DNA from: JAFNAG01 sp963721405
GTDB lineage: Bacteria > Acidobacteriota > UBA6911
Length of the DNA: 64,000 bases
Direction: 5' to 3'
Assembly: GCA_963721405.1 (NCBI GenBank)
Contig: CAVRJA010000008.1
Span: forward strand, 62,001 to 126,000
Positions 17,127 to 27,090 of the stretch are shown here, one piece after another. Within the stretch, counting starts at the first letter, position 1; each line of letters opens with the position of its first letter. A model generated the notes under the pieces. That model made no database searches. It had not been told where the DNA came from and saw only the letters and a program-made list of their open reading frames with translations. The translations under genes and the position numbers were made by a program.

Positions 17127-20100
17127 ATGAAACAGCAAGTCAGACAATTGATCCTGTTTATAGCCATCGGCGTCGTCTGGACAGCCCAGGCGGCGGCGCA
17201 AGGCCCGACCGGCACTATCAACGGGACTGTGAAGGACCCGACCGGTGCAGCAATTCCGGGCGCGGAGATCACGCTGATCAACCAGGGAACAGGGAAAACG
17301 GCGACCGCCGTCTCGAGCACATCCGGCTCATTCGTCTTCCCTTCTCTGACCCCGGGGATGTATGAAGCGAAAACCACGATGCCCGGGTTTAAGGCCTACG
17401 ACGCGCGCGACATCAAGGTGGACGTCGGCTCGACATACTCCCTGGTGATCCCCCTGGAAATCGGCCAGATTTCGGAGGTCGTCACCGTGACCGCGGGTGC
17501 GGCACTGGTCAACACCGCAAATGCGGAACTGTCCACAACCGTCACTACGGAGCAGGTGCTCGAGCTGCCGCTGGACGGCCGGAATCCTCTTGGGCTGGTG
17601 ACACTGCAGGCCGGGACCGCGCTCAATGGCAGGACCGACACTTCGCTGGCGGGGACGCGCACGTCCTACACCAACATCACGCAGGACGGCATGAACATCC
17701 AGGACAACTTCATTCGCGCCAATGCGACTGACTTTGTCCCCAACCGGCCGGTCGTGGACCAGATCAGCGAATTCACGATCACTACGCAGAACCAGGGTTC
17801 GGAGGCCGGATTCGGCTCCTCGCAGATCAGCCTGGTGACTCCGTCAGGCACCAACGAATTCCACGGCTCGTTGTATGAGTTTCACCGGAACGACGCCCTG
17901 GCATCCAACAGTTTCTTCAACAACAAGGCAGGGATCGCGAAGGACAAGCTGATCCGCAACCAGTTCGGCGGACGGATCGCCGGGCCGATCATAAAAGACC
18001 GGCTGTTTTTCTTCAGCTTCTACGAGGGGGAGAGGCTGAACACGACCACTTCGCGGAACAACCTCGTGCTCACACCCGATGCGAGGCAGGGACTGTTCAC
18101 CTATACGGGCCTGGACGGTCAGACTCACAAGGTGAATATCCTTGAGACCGCCGGGGTGTCGACCGACCCGGCGATCGCCAGTATGCTGGCGAACGTCCCG
18201 ACTACGTTCAACAACTTCGATCTGGGTGACAGCAGCCCGGACTTGCTGAAGAACAATGCCGGCCTGCTGTTTACCCAGAACAACAACGACCGTCGCGACC
18301 AGGGGGGCGTTCGCGGCGACTACATCATAAACAGCCACCACAGCCTGGAAGGAGTCTACAACTTCCTGTTGAACACCCAGGACCGGCCGGATATCTACAC
18401 CGGCTACCTGAGGGATCCGTTCGTCAAGACCGAGTCCAGGAACCTCCACTTCTATGTGGGCGCGTGGCAGTGGACCGTGAATCCCTCCCTCGTGAACGAA
18501 GTGCGCATGGGCGGCAACCGCTCGCCGGTGATCTTCAATTCCACCGAAGACTATTCGAGCGGCTTCAAGATCGCGCTGCCGGCCGGCGTCGTGACCAATC
18601 CGGTTTCAAATTTCGAGACACAGGGCAGAGCGACTCACACCTACATGGCCCAGGACAACGCAAATTGGCAACGCGGGCGGCATTCGTTCCGGTTCGGCTT
18701 CCAGAGCCAGTTCATCCGCGTGAATGATTTCGCCGGCTTCGACGTGGTTCCTACCTTCACTCTCGGGTTGAGCGCCGCCCAGCCGATCACGCTCGATGCT
18801 GGCGCCTTCCCCGGCGGAATCCGTTCCGCGGATCTGACCCTGGCTCAAAACCTGCTGGCAACACTGGGCGGCATCACCAGCACTGCGGTGAAAGAGTTCA
18901 ACGTCAACGACCGCACGTCCGGATTCGTCAACGCCGAGAACAGCAAAAACTGGATGTACGACTCCTACGCGTTCTACTTCGGCGATGCGTGGCATATAAA
19001 GCCGAGGGTCACCCTCAACGCCGGCCTGCGCTGGGAATACTACAGCCAGCTCGACGAGCAGAACGGGCTCCTGGTCCAGCCGGAACGATTGAATGGCGAG
19101 AGCATGCTGCAGGCGATCCTTGATCCCAACGGTCAGGAGAATTTCGTGTCCGGACGCCTGATCGAGCGGGGGCTGAGGAACTGGGCGCCCAACGTCGGCA
19201 TCGCCTGGGATCTTTTCGGCAACGGGAAATCGGCGCTGCGTGCGGGTTACGGCATTTCCTACGTGAACGACGAGGGGATTCGCTCGACCATTAACGCACT
19301 CAACCGGTATGGGGTGGCGGCAGATGTCACCCTCAACGACCTCACTTCCACCCTGGGCCAGGGGTTGCCCACTTTCACCACGCCCACATTCCAGCTGCCT
19401 TTGACCTATCAGGAGATCGCCGACACCATCGAGCTGCGGCCTACTCCCTTTGGCGTGGATCCAAACCTGCGCACCCCCTATGTGCAGACCTGGAACTTCG
19501 GCATTCAACAGAAGATCGGCTTCGACACCGCGCTGGAGATCTCCTATGTCGGGACGAAGGGCAGCCGGCTGGTTCGCGGTGTGGACTTCAACCAGGTAAT
19601 CATCGGCCCGAACGGGTTCCTGAACGACTTCGTCGCCGCCCGCAATAACGGGGTTCTCGCCCTGGCTGCCGGCAATGGGTTCAACCCTGCCTTCAACCCG
19701 GCGATCCCGGGAAGCCAGCCGCTCACGGTCCTCACGCAGGCTGTGGCGGGCGGGCTGCTCGGGAATTCGACGATCCGTTCCTTAATCCAGACAGGGCAGG
19801 TGGGGCAACTCGCCTACACCTACCACATCAACGGCCTGGACGGGGATCTCAACCTGACTCCCAACCCGATCGCCGGCATTACGGACATGTACACCAACTC
19901 CGGCGACTCGATCTACCACGGGCTCCAGGTACAACTGCGCCGCCGCTTCAAAACGGGCCTGTACTACCAGTTCAACTATACCTTCTCCAAGGCGCTGACC
20001 AACGCCTCCGGCGTTGATCAGACCAATTTCGAGCCGTTCACGAACATTGCGGATCAAGGGTATGATCGCGGCCGGGCGGAGTTCGATACGCCGCACGTGA

Positions 20101-20711
20101 TCAACGGAAACTTCATCTATGAGCTGCCGTTCGGCACCGGAAAACACTGGGCCTTGAACAACCCGGTGGTGAACAGGCTGGCCGGAGGCTGGCAGCTGAC
20201 TTCGATCCTTCAATGGCAGAGCGGCCCGCCGTTCTCGATCATCTCCGGGCGCGGCACACTCAACCGCACCGGCAGGTCCGGGCAGAACCGTGCGAACAGC
20301 TCTATGACCGTTGCGCAAATCAAGGATCTCTTCGACATCGGCAGCGACGCGAGCGGAGTATTCTTCCTGTCCAGGTCGGTCGTGGGCCCCGATGGCCGGG
20401 CGGTCGCCGCAGACGGGCAGCCGCTGTTTTCGGGCCAGGTTTTCACCAACCCTGATCCCGGCACGATGGGCGCCCTGCCCAAGTTTGCGTTTACGGGCCC
20501 GGCGTTTTTCAACTGGGACTTCGGGGTAATCAAGAAGACCAGCATCACCGAAAAGTCGAACGCCGAATTCCGCGCCGAGTTCTTCAATGTCCTGAACCAC
20601 AACAGCTTCTACATCGGCAACCAGGACATCAACAGCACGCAGTTCGGACGGTTGACAACGTCCAATTCGTCTCCCCGGGTGATCCAGTTCGCTTTGAAGA
20701 TCAACTTCTGA
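17127..20711 (+). CDS. TonB-dependent receptor, Oar-like, with carboxypeptidase-regulatory domain
   Basis: A 1194-residue outer-membrane protein. A signal peptide (1-25) is followed by a carboxypeptidase-regulatory-like beta-sandwich (about 28-110: GTINGTVKDPTGAAIPGAEI), a plug region (about 120-235, with LPLDGRNPLGLVTLQAG) and a large beta-barrel that ends in an aromatic residue (IQFALKINF), as outer-membrane barrels do. This is the Oar/CarboxypepD_reg class, abundant in Acidobacteriota. The ligand is unknown; large polysaccharides or peptides are usual guesses. No SusD partner is adjacent. The start has AAGGAG six bases upstream. Confidence 0.93.
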   Translation: MKQQVRQLILFIAIGVVWTAQAAAQGPTGTINGTVKDPTGAAIPGAEITLINQGTGKTATAVSSTSGSFVFPSLTPGMYEAKTTMPGFKAYDARDIKVDVGSTYSLVIPLEIGQISEVVTVTAGAALVNTANAELSTTVTTEQVLELPLDGRNPLGLVTLQAGTALNGRTDTSLAGTRTSYTNITQDGMNIQDNFIRANATDFVPNRPVVDQISEFTITTQNQGSEAGFGSSQISLVTPSGTNEFHGSLYEFHRNDALASNSFFNNKAGIAKDKLIRNQFGGRIAGPIIKDRLFFFSFYEGERLNTTTSRNNLVLTPDARQGLFTYTGLDGQTHKVNILETAGVSTDPAIASMLANVPTTFNNFDLGDSSPDLLKNNAGLLFTQNNNDRRDQGGVRGDYIINSHHSLEGVYNFLLNTQDRPDIYTGYLRDPFVKTESRNLHFYVGAWQWTVNPSLVNEVRMGGNRSPVIFNSTEDYSSGFKIALPAGVVTNPVSNFETQGRATHTYMAQDNANWQRGRHSFRFGFQSQFIRVNDFAGFDVVPTFTLGLSAAQPITLDAGAFPGGIRSADLTLAQNLLATLGGITSTAVKEFNVNDRTSGFVNAENSKNWMYDSYAFYFGDAWHIKPRVTLNAGLRWEYYSQLDEQNGLLVQPERLNGESMLQAILDPNGQENFVSGRLIERGLRNWAPNVGIAWDLFGNGKSALRAGYGISYVNDEGIRSTINALNRYGVAADVTLNDLTSTLGQGLPTFTTPTFQLPLTYQEIADTIELRPTPFGVDPNLRTPYVQTWNFGIQQKIGFDTALEISYVGTKGSRLVRGVDFNQVIIGPNGFLNDFVAARNNGVLALAAGNGFNPAFNPAIPGSQPLTVLTQAVAGGLLGNSTIRSLIQTGQVGQLAYTYHINGLDGDLNLTPNPIAGITDMYTNSGDSIYHGLQVQLRRRFKTGLYYQFNYTFSKALTNASGVDQTNFEPFTNIADQGYDRGRAEFDTPHVINGNFIYELPFGTGKHWALNNPVVNRLAGGWQLTSILQWQSGPPFSIISGRGTLNRTGRSGQNRANSSMTVAQIKDLFDIGSDASGVFFLSRSVVGPDGRAVAADGQPLFSGQVFTNPDPGTMGALPKFAFTGPAFFNWDFGVIKKTSITEKSNAEFRAEFFNVLNHNSFYIGNQDINSTQFGRLTTSNSSPRVIQFALKINF

Positions 20712-20724
20712 TCGGACTGCCCGC

Positions 20725-20759
20725 GTGGCGGCATCCCGCGCTTTGCGGGGTGCCGCCAC
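20725..20759 (+). terminator. Strong hairpin after the TonB receptor
   Basis: A 15-bp stem (20725-20739 with 20745-20759, one G-U pair) and a five-base loop begin 13 bases after the receptor stop. No T-run follows, but the stem is strong, and it may act for this gene. Confidence 0.65.
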
Positions 20760-20951
20760 AGCTCCCCGCACCTTCCCTCCCGCACCCGGCCCGGATGATT
20801 CATAAACGGTAACCGCTCAGCCCACGGGAACCAATTGCCGGATGGGGGACGACGCTCCAGGCTGTGAGGGAAGATATAAGAAGCCGCAAATTCCACGCAT
20901 TTCACAAACACCACCGTCGAGGCATACGCCGGCAGGCGGGAGTGGCGTAGA

Positions 20952-22568
20952 TCACTTGAGGCGGAAGGAAATGCTCGGCTCAATGCTGCGGTTGGTGATC
21001 AAGTCCGTGATGCGGAACCGGACAGTGTAGTTCCCGGGCTTGAGCCCGTCGAACGGGATTGTCTTGTGGACCAGCAGGCGGTCGCCGACAAACTCGTACT
21101 CCTTGGGAAAGGCCGTGTAGGGAAACACGACTTGATTGTCCAGCAATAGCGAGATTTCGGCCCGAACGGAAGGGGTGAGCGTGCTCTCGTCCAGATCCAG
21201 GTTGTACACCTCGAAATAGGCTTGTACGAAGCGGTCCGCGGCGACGAACTCATTCCCGGCCGCGGGAATTACTTTGTATTTCCCGAATACAAAGGCGTCC
21301 TGGATCGAAGAGCCCATGGAGACAGGCAGCACCTGCGGTGTCAGCACTACCGAGCTCGTGGTCAACTCATCCACGGAGGTTCCGGGAACGAGGATCAGCC
21401 GCTGCAGGCTGGTCATCAGCCCGGAATCCTGATCCTTTACCGCCAGCGACAGCTTGTACCGTCCGGGGCGCAGGGGCAGGCGCTTCTGGTAAAGCGCCAG
21501 CTGGTTGAGTTCCTTCTCGCGCGTCGCTTCATGCACTTCAACCTGCCAGGAGTCCTCAAAGGTGCCGGCAAGGATTCCCTGGAGCGTCTCGACGCGGCCG
21601 AACACGTTCAGCGTCGCCTGCTCCAGACCCTCCGCCGCCTGCTTATAGCTCAGGTCCCTCTTCTTCAGGGACAGCGTGATTGGAACCAGGGCGACACCGT
21701 TGGAGATCTGCATCATGTCGGCCCGGTAGGTCACAGGCAGCTGGTTATAGGTCACTCGCACCGATACGGCGGTTTCCAGATCCTTGAACTTCACCGACGG
21801 CGCCTTGGTCAGGTTGTACAGGGTCTGCAGCTTTTCCATCGGATAATCCTGCATCCTCAGCGGCTGCAGGCCCGGGTTGATGTCGTGGATGTTGCCCGAG
21901 TCCTGGTTCCCGATGCCGCGCACCCGGAGCCGGTCGTACCGGGACTGAAGGCCGAAGGATTCGGCCAATGTCATGCCGGCGCCGGGCACGTGAATCAACG
22001 CGTCTTTTTCGTCCGGATCCTGGGCAATCCTGTATTCATTGGTGCGGGAAGCGTCGACGAACTCGATCTCGATCCCGTCGCCGACCCCCTCGATGTGGTT
22101 GTAGTACCAGACCTCGAATGGGTAGGTCGAAGTGATCCCGCCCCCTTCAAAGGCCTGTCTGGCATAGGTGCCTCCCTCGGGATGTTTGTCGATGCTGTTG
22201 GGAGGGCCGAACTTGATATAGATCATCCCGCGATCAGTGCGCCACCCTGCAATTCCGGCATGGAAGTGTTCGTTGGCGTAGGCGATGCGACGGTAATGCT
22301 CCGCTTTGAATGAAGTCCCTGCCGATTCCGGGTCCGGGTCTCTGCGTCGCCAGAACTGATCGATGAATTGATCCTTCTCATCGTCCGTCGTCAGTTTCAG
22401 GAAAACATCGCGCTCCTCGCGAGTGATGAGGTAGACCACATCCTCGTTGAGCCACTTCTTGAAGTGGTCGGTCTTTTCGGCGGGCTTTTGCGGGTTGGCC
22501 GCTGCAGGCAGGGAAAGCAGGAGGAGGGAAAGCAGAAGACGTGCACACGTCCCGGAACGAGACTTCAT
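20952..22568 (-). CDS. GWxTD-domain protein
   Basis: A 538-residue secreted protein with a signal peptide (about 1-25). The GWxTD domain (about 30-190) includes the ITREERDVFLKLTTDDEKDQFIDQFWRRRDP block (named in part: FWRRRDPDP) and the eponymous GWRTDRGMIYIKFGPP. The rest is beta-rich, with no recognised catalytic motif. The family is common in Acidobacteriota and its function is unknown. Almost no ribosome site is visible before the ATG. It converges with the TonB receptor gene. Confidence 0.87.
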   Translation of the reverse strand: MKSRSGTCARLLLSLLLLSLPAAANPQKPAEKTDHFKKWLNEDVVYLITREERDVFLKLTTDDEKDQFIDQFWRRRDPDPESAGTSFKAEHYRRIAYANEHFHAGIAGWRTDRGMIYIKFGPPNSIDKHPEGGTYARQAFEGGGITSTYPFEVWYYNHIEGVGDGIEIEFVDASRTNEYRIAQDPDEKDALIHVPGAGMTLAESFGLQSRYDRLRVRGIGNQDSGNIHDINPGLQPLRMQDYPMEKLQTLYNLTKAPSVKFKDLETAVSVRVTYNQLPVTYRADMMQISNGVALVPITLSLKKRDLSYKQAAEGLEQATLNVFGRVETLQGILAGTFEDSWQVEVHEATREKELNQLALYQKRLPLRPGRYKLSLAVKDQDSGLMTSLQRLILVPGTSVDELTTSSVVLTPQVLPVSMGSSIQDAFVFGKYKVIPAAGNEFVAADRFVQAYFEVYNLDLDESTLTPSVRAEISLLLDNQVVFPYTAFPKEYEFVGDRLLVHKTIPFDGLKPGNYTVRFRITDLITNRSIEPSISFRLK

Positions 22569-22693
22569 ACATAAAAATTATGTCTTCGTTCCGGATGCTA
22601 ATCAAGCGCCCAGTCCGTGGAAATGCGAGGGGAGTGCCGAATGCCGGGCACATGGGGCACAGCCCGGTCCCGGCATTCGGCGTTCACAGCGGC

Positions 22694-23218
22694 TCACCTT
22701 TCGAGAAGGCGCTTGCGGGTGTAAGGGATCAGGCCGCCGGCCATCATGATGGCCTTCCTGGCTTCGGGAAGAGCCTGCACCGCATAGCGCCTGCCGGTCG
22801 TCCTGTTGAGGACCGATTCCGCGGAGATTTCCAGTTCTTCGCCGGGGGATGCCTCAATCTCCGGACAGCTCACTACCTGCAGTCCGAGGTTGACGGCGTT
22901 CTGCAGAAAAATGCGCGCGAAACCGCGCGCGACCACCGTCAGATTGAAGCCGCGGAGTGCCGATGCCGCCTGCTCGCGCGAGGAGCCGCAACCGAAGTTG
23001 GAACCCGCCACGATCACGCTGCCGGCCGGAAGCGTGCCCTCCTTCACCAGTTCCCGGAAATCGGGATAATCTGCGAAAGCATATTGCGGCGTTTCGCTGG
23101 GCAGGACGGTCGCCATGTACCGCCCGGGATAGATCGCGTCGGTGGAAATGTCGTCTCCGAACTTGATCACAACCTTGCCGGCAGCGGATGTATTTTCAGC
23201 CATGTGATTCTCGCTCAT
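22694..23218 (-). CDS. leuD: 3-isopropylmalate dehydratase small subunit (LeuD-type)
   Basis: A 174-residue aconitase-swivel subunit. FGDDISTDAIYPGRYM and the SNFGCGSSREQA motif are the family signatures that shape the substrate pocket. It acts with the LeuC-type subunit encoded just upstream. I chose the ATG at 23218, preceded by GGGGG at good spacing; a GTG two codons earlier and an ATG five codons later are alternatives. The short recognition loop after ISTDAI differs among LeuD, homoaconitase and related enzymes, so isopropylmalate is likely but not certain as the substrate. Confidence 0.87.
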   Translation of the reverse strand: MSENHMAENTSAAGKVVIKFGDDISTDAIYPGRYMATVLPSETPQYAFADYPDFRELVKEGTLPAGSVIVAGSNFGCGSSREQAASALRGFNLTVVARGFARIFLQNAVNLGLQVVSCPEIEASPGEELEISAESVLNRTTGRRYAVQALPEARKAIMMAGGLIPYTRKRLLER

Positions 23219-23227
23219 TTCCACCCC

Positions 23228-24508
23228 CTATCTCGGATCTCGAATAACACCGGCCAGCGCGCTCGCGGCCGCCACTTCCGGAGAGCAGAGATACACCTCC
23301 GATTTGGGATTCCCCATTCTCCCCTGGAAGTTCCGGTTCGTGGTCGAGAGCGCCACGTCCCCGTCGGCCAGCGCCCCCTGGTGAACTCCCAGGCAGCAGC
23401 CGCAGCCCGGATTGACAATCACGGCTCCGGCATCGACCAGGTCCGCGAGGTAGCCCGCCTTGAGCGCCTGCTTGTAGATTCGCCAGGAAGCAGGAAACAC
23501 CAGCATCCTCACCCCGGCCGCGACCTTCTTCCCCTTCAGGATCCGGGCAGCGGCGGCCAGGTCGTCGAGCCGGCCGTTCGTGCAGGAGCCGACCACGATC
23601 TGGTTGATCCTGGTGCCGGCGACCGCCTCCACCGGTTTGACGTTGTCCACCGTGTGCGGGCAGGCAATCTGCGGAGACAGGCTGGAAGCGTCGATCTCGA
23701 CAATCCGGCTGTAAGCAGCATCGGCGTCGGGCGAGACCATGTCGAGGGGATCCGCGACCCCGGCTTCTTCCCTGAGGTAGCGGACGGTCTCCTCGTCGGC
23801 TGGAACGATGCCTGATGTGGCGCCGGCCTCCACTGACATGTTGCACAGCACCAGGCGGCCCGAAGTGGTCATGCTCCGGATCGTGCCCCCGTGGAATTCG
23901 ATCACCATGAAGTTCGCGCCCTGGGCGGTCAGCCTGCCGATGATGTGCAGAATCAGATCTTTGGGTGAGACCAGGTCACCCAGACGCCCGTTCACAACGA
24001 CCTTGATGGTCCCGGGCGCTTCCAGATTCAGTACCGTCCCCAGCGTCCAGACGCTAGCCATTTCCGTGGCGCCGATCCCGAACGAAAATGCTCCCAGGGC
24101 GCCGTGCGTGGTGGTGTGGCTGTCAGTGCCGACGACCACCTGGCCGGGTCTGACGTAGCCGTATTCGGGCAGGATCTGATGACAAATGCCCCCCTGGTCG
24201 CCCCGGATGTCGTGAAACTTCGCAATTCCCTGGTTGTGGACGAATTCCCGCACCTTCTTTTGGTTGGTAGCAGTCTTCGCGGTCTCTGCCGGAACCCGGT
24301 GATCGAAAATGATCGCCACCCGGCTCGGATCCCATACCCTGGGCTCCCGGCCCGTCCCTTTGTAAATCTCGAAAAACTGGTTGATCACCAGCGCCCCATT
24401 CTCATGCGACATCGCCAGGTCGACCGCCGGCTCCACCACCTCGCCGGCGCTGACAGTAGACCGGCCGGTGGCGCGAGAGAGAATTTTTTCTGTTATCGTC
24501 ATTCCCAT
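23228..24508 (-). CDS. leuC: 3-isopropylmalate dehydratase large subunit (LeuC/homoaconitase type)
   Basis: A 426-residue aconitase-family large subunit of the short, split (archaeal-like LeuC2/HacA) form. GTDSHTTTHGALGAFSFGIG is present, and three cysteines for the [4Fe-4S] cluster are visible: one in VVGSCTNGR and the pair in NPGCGCCLG. It isomerises 2- and 3-hydroxy tricarboxylic intermediates. It is followed by leuD with a few bases between stop and start, and preceded by a dehydrogenase gene, forming a three-gene operon. The start is uncertain among ATGs at 24520, 24508 and 24502; 24508 has GAGGG upstream. Confidence 0.88.
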   Translation of the reverse strand: MGMTITEKILSRATGRSTVSAGEVVEPAVDLAMSHENGALVINQFFEIYKGTGREPRVWDPSRVAIIFDHRVPAETAKTATNQKKVREFVHNQGIAKFHDIRGDQGGICHQILPEYGYVRPGQVVVGTDSHTTTHGALGAFSFGIGATEMASVWTLGTVLNLEAPGTIKVVVNGRLGDLVSPKDLILHIIGRLTAQGANFMVIEFHGGTIRSMTTSGRLVLCNMSVEAGATSGIVPADEETVRYLREEAGVADPLDMVSPDADAAYSRIVEIDASSLSPQIACPHTVDNVKPVEAVAGTRINQIVVGSCTNGRLDDLAAAARILKGKKVAAGVRMLVFPASWRIYKQALKAGYLADLVDAGAVIVNPGCGCCLGVHQGALADGDVALSTTNRNFQGRMGNPKSEVYLCSPEVAAASALAGVIRDPR

Positions 24509-24615
24509 TGTCGCCCTCATATCAAAGATGGAATCAGCTCACGTCCGGTAACCGGGATCCGGCGTGCCGGGCGCCATTTCTGCCGGCTGCGTCAGGATTC
24601 CCCGGACACACCAAC

Positions 24616-25764
24616 TTATAACCGGGCGCCCACCCCGGTCACGGCACCCAGCTTGCCGGCTATTTCTGCCGCCATTTCCATAGTGGAGTTGCTGCCGCCC
24701 ATGTCGTAGGTCCGGACCTTGCCCTCGCGGATCACGGTCGCCACGGCATTCTCCAGCCTGCCCGCCTTCTCCGCTTCCCCGAGCCAGTCCAGCATCATTT
24801 TCACGGCCAGGATGGTCGCGATCGGATTGACCTTCCGCTGGCCGGCATACTTCGGCGCGGACCCGTGGGTAGGCTCGAAAACGGCCAGGCGCTCCCCGAT
24901 GTTCCCCGAGCACCCGAACCCCAGTCCGCCGACCATTTGTGCGCACAGATCCGAGACGATATCCCCATAGAGGTTCGGCGCGACCAGGACGTCGTAATTC
25001 ATGGGATTCTTGAGCAGCCACATGGTCATGGCGTCGATGTTTGCGTCATCCGTGCCGATCTCCGGATACTCTTTGGCGACAGCCTTGGCAATTTCGAGGA
25101 ACATGCCGTCCGTGGCGCGCACCACATTGGCCTTATGGACAACCGTTACCTTTCGCCGGCCGAACTTGCGGGCGAATTCGAATGCAGCCCGCACGATCCG
25201 TTCCGAACCGTGGCGAGTGTTGATTTTGCAGGAAATCGCGTACTGATCAGCCGGCAGTTGCTTGAACGCTGCAAACGGTTTGGCGAGCTTCCCGAGAAGA
25301 TCGGAGAGTTCTGCAGGGACAGGGGTAAATTCCACGCCGGAATAAAGATCTTCCGTGTTCTCGCGGAAGATGACCAAGTCAATGCCGTCCCTGTAATTCA
25401 GGCTGTTCCCCGGATAGGCCTTGCAGGGGCGGAAGCAGTTGTACAAATCGAAGAGTTGCCGCATGCGCACGATCGGCGAACGATAAATCAAACCCTTCCC
25501 GCGAAGTTCCGGAATGAGCTCCGCCTCGGCAGCCTTCATCGGCTTGGACGTGATCGCTCCGAACAAGGCGGCGTCCACGTTGCGAAGCAGTTTGATGGTG
25601 CGCTCCGGGAAGGGATCCCCTTCCTTCTGCCAGAATTCCCAGCCGATGTCTCCGTGAATGTACTCGGCATCCAGTCCCAGCCGGTCCAGGACGATCCTCG
25701 CCGCTTCAAGCACTTCGATGCCGATGCCGTCGCCCGGCAGCCAGGCAATCTTGTATTTGGCCAT
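24616..25764 (-). CDS. Isocitrate/isopropylmalate dehydrogenase family protein
   Basis: A 382-residue NAD(P)-dependent beta-decarboxylating dehydrogenase. The N-terminal LPGDGIG, the substrate loop SPIVRMRQLFDLYNCFRPCK, FRENTEDLYSGVEF, and the metal-binding region NLYGDIVSDLCAQMVGGLG are present, as is EPTHGSAPKYAG. The substrate loop and the RENTEDLYSG motif look more like isocitrate or homoisocitrate dehydrogenases than classical LeuB. As the first gene of an operon with leuC and leuD it may be LeuB-like, homoisocitrate-acting or isocitrate-acting. The start with AAAGGA upstream is well supported. Confidence 0.85.
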   Translation of the reverse strand: MAKYKIAWLPGDGIGIEVLEAARIVLDRLGLDAEYIHGDIGWEFWQKEGDPFPERTIKLLRNVDAALFGAITSKPMKAAEAELIPELRGKGLIYRSPIVRMRQLFDLYNCFRPCKAYPGNSLNYRDGIDLVIFRENTEDLYSGVEFTPVPAELSDLLGKLAKPFAAFKQLPADQYAISCKINTRHGSERIVRAAFEFARKFGRRKVTVVHKANVVRATDGMFLEIAKAVAKEYPEIGTDDANIDAMTMWLLKNPMNYDVLVAPNLYGDIVSDLCAQMVGGLGFGCSGNIGERLAVFEPTHGSAPKYAGQRKVNPIATILAVKMMLDWLGEAEKAGRLENAVATVIREGKVRTYDMGGSNSTMEMAAEIAGKLGAVTGVGARL

Positions 25765-26163
25765 AAAACCAATCCTTTCGGTATAAGGGCTAAAACTGCA
25801 GGCACAAGCGAAATCAGTCGCTGCCGGAACCGGTTGATGAACCGTGGGAAGACCCCAGCGCAAGGCAAACCCATCCCGGCTTCATGCCCGCCATTGAAGC
25901 TTAAATATACACTGAGGCAGAACGGTTTCTCAACATCCAGGTTGGTCGCTGCCGCGATTCGGCTGTGCGGCCACAACTCAATGCTTCTCCACGGCAACGG
26001 GGCTGCGCTATGATCGGCTTTTAAAGGCGACAGAGATGGCTGAGAGAACCGGAATCACGACGGCGAGTTCTCTATTCTTTGAGGATGGACGTGTCGTAAG
26101 GTCCTATGGTTTGCGGCCGCGAGGCCGCGCGCGTATATCATCCATGCCAGGCGGAGGACTTTC
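25765..26163. other. Divergent intergenic region, dehydrogenase and ppk2
   Basis: About 400 bases with no credible gene. It should contain the promoters of the leu-type operon (minus) and ppk2 (plus). GGAGG precedes ppk2. I see no operator-like palindrome. Confidence 0.45.
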
Positions 26164-26973
26164 ATGAAACTGAGCGCAGAGCTGGTGGTGAAGCCCGGGC
26201 AGAAGGCGAGGCTCACACAACGGGATCCGGACTCCACTCCAGGAGTAAAAAGCAAAGACGATGCGGTTTCGGCACTGGAAAAGAACATGAAGCGGCTGGC
26301 AGAACTTCAGTACCTGCTCTATGCAGAGAACCGGCACGCGATGTTGATCGTCTTCCAGGCGATGGATGCCGGGGGAAAAGACGGGACGATCCGCCATGTG
26401 ATGTCGGGCCTGAATCCGCAGGGATGTACGGTGACCCCATTCAAGGTACCTTCGGAAGAGGAGGCAGAGCACGATTTTCTGTGGCGCATCCACAAGGTCG
26501 CTCCAAGACTGGGCGAATTCAGCATCTTCAATCGTTCCCACTATGAGGAGGTGCTCGTCGTGCGAGTGCATAATCTCGTGCCGAAGCAGGTCTGGTCAGG
26601 GCGCTACGAACACATCAATTCATTCGAAAGACTCCTGAGCGACTGCCACGTCAAGATCATCAAATTCTTCCTCCACATCAGCAAGGAAGAACAAAAGAAA
26701 CGATTCGAGAACCGGATCGATGACCCGACCCGACAATGGAAACTCTCCGAGGCGGATTTTGCCGAGCGGGGCTACTGGGACAATTATTTCAGGGCATACG
26801 AAGACGCCCTGACCCGATGCAGCACCCAGTGGGCGCCATGGCACGTCATCCCGGCAAACAAGAAGTGGTACCGGAACCTGGCCGTGTCGCAGGTCATCGT
26901 CGAGACCCTGGAAGACTTGAACATGAAATTCCCGGCGCCGAAGATGGATGTGTCACGCATCCGGATCAAGTAG
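26164..26973 (+). CDS. ppk2: Polyphosphate kinase 2 family protein
   Basis: A 269-residue single-domain PPK2, which transfers phosphate between polyphosphate and nucleoside mono- or diphosphates. The Walker A motif is QAMDAGGKDGT (residues 65-75), the lid-region motif is FNRSHYEEVLVVRVH, and the helical ending is LSEADFAERGYWDNYFRAYEDAL, all typical. Length and motifs suit the class that acts on AMP/ADP (class III-like), but the class is an inference. GGAGG lies seven bases before the start. The gene is monocistronic. Confidence 0.92.
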   Translation: MKLSAELVVKPGQKARLTQRDPDSTPGVKSKDDAVSALEKNMKRLAELQYLLYAENRHAMLIVFQAMDAGGKDGTIRHVMSGLNPQGCTVTPFKVPSEEEAEHDFLWRIHKVAPRLGEFSIFNRSHYEEVLVVRVHNLVPKQVWSGRYEHINSFERLLSDCHVKIIKFFLHISKEEQKKRFENRIDDPTRQWKLSEADFAERGYWDNYFRAYEDALTRCSTQWAPWHVIPANKKWYRNLAVSQVIVETLEDLNMKFPAPKMDVSRIRIK

Positions 26974-27090
26974 GAAGAAGCCGGCCTTCCCTGCCGTCGA
27001 CGCTATAATGTCTTGCGGAGGAAAAACCACGGTCCGGCCGTGGGATTCGCGGAACCCGCCGTTTTCAGCAGCGCATTGTGCAAGGATGAG

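Noticed and set aside
22541..23815. A 424-codon plus-strand frame
   Set aside because: It is antisense to leuD and leuC, which carry unmistakable aconitase-family motifs.
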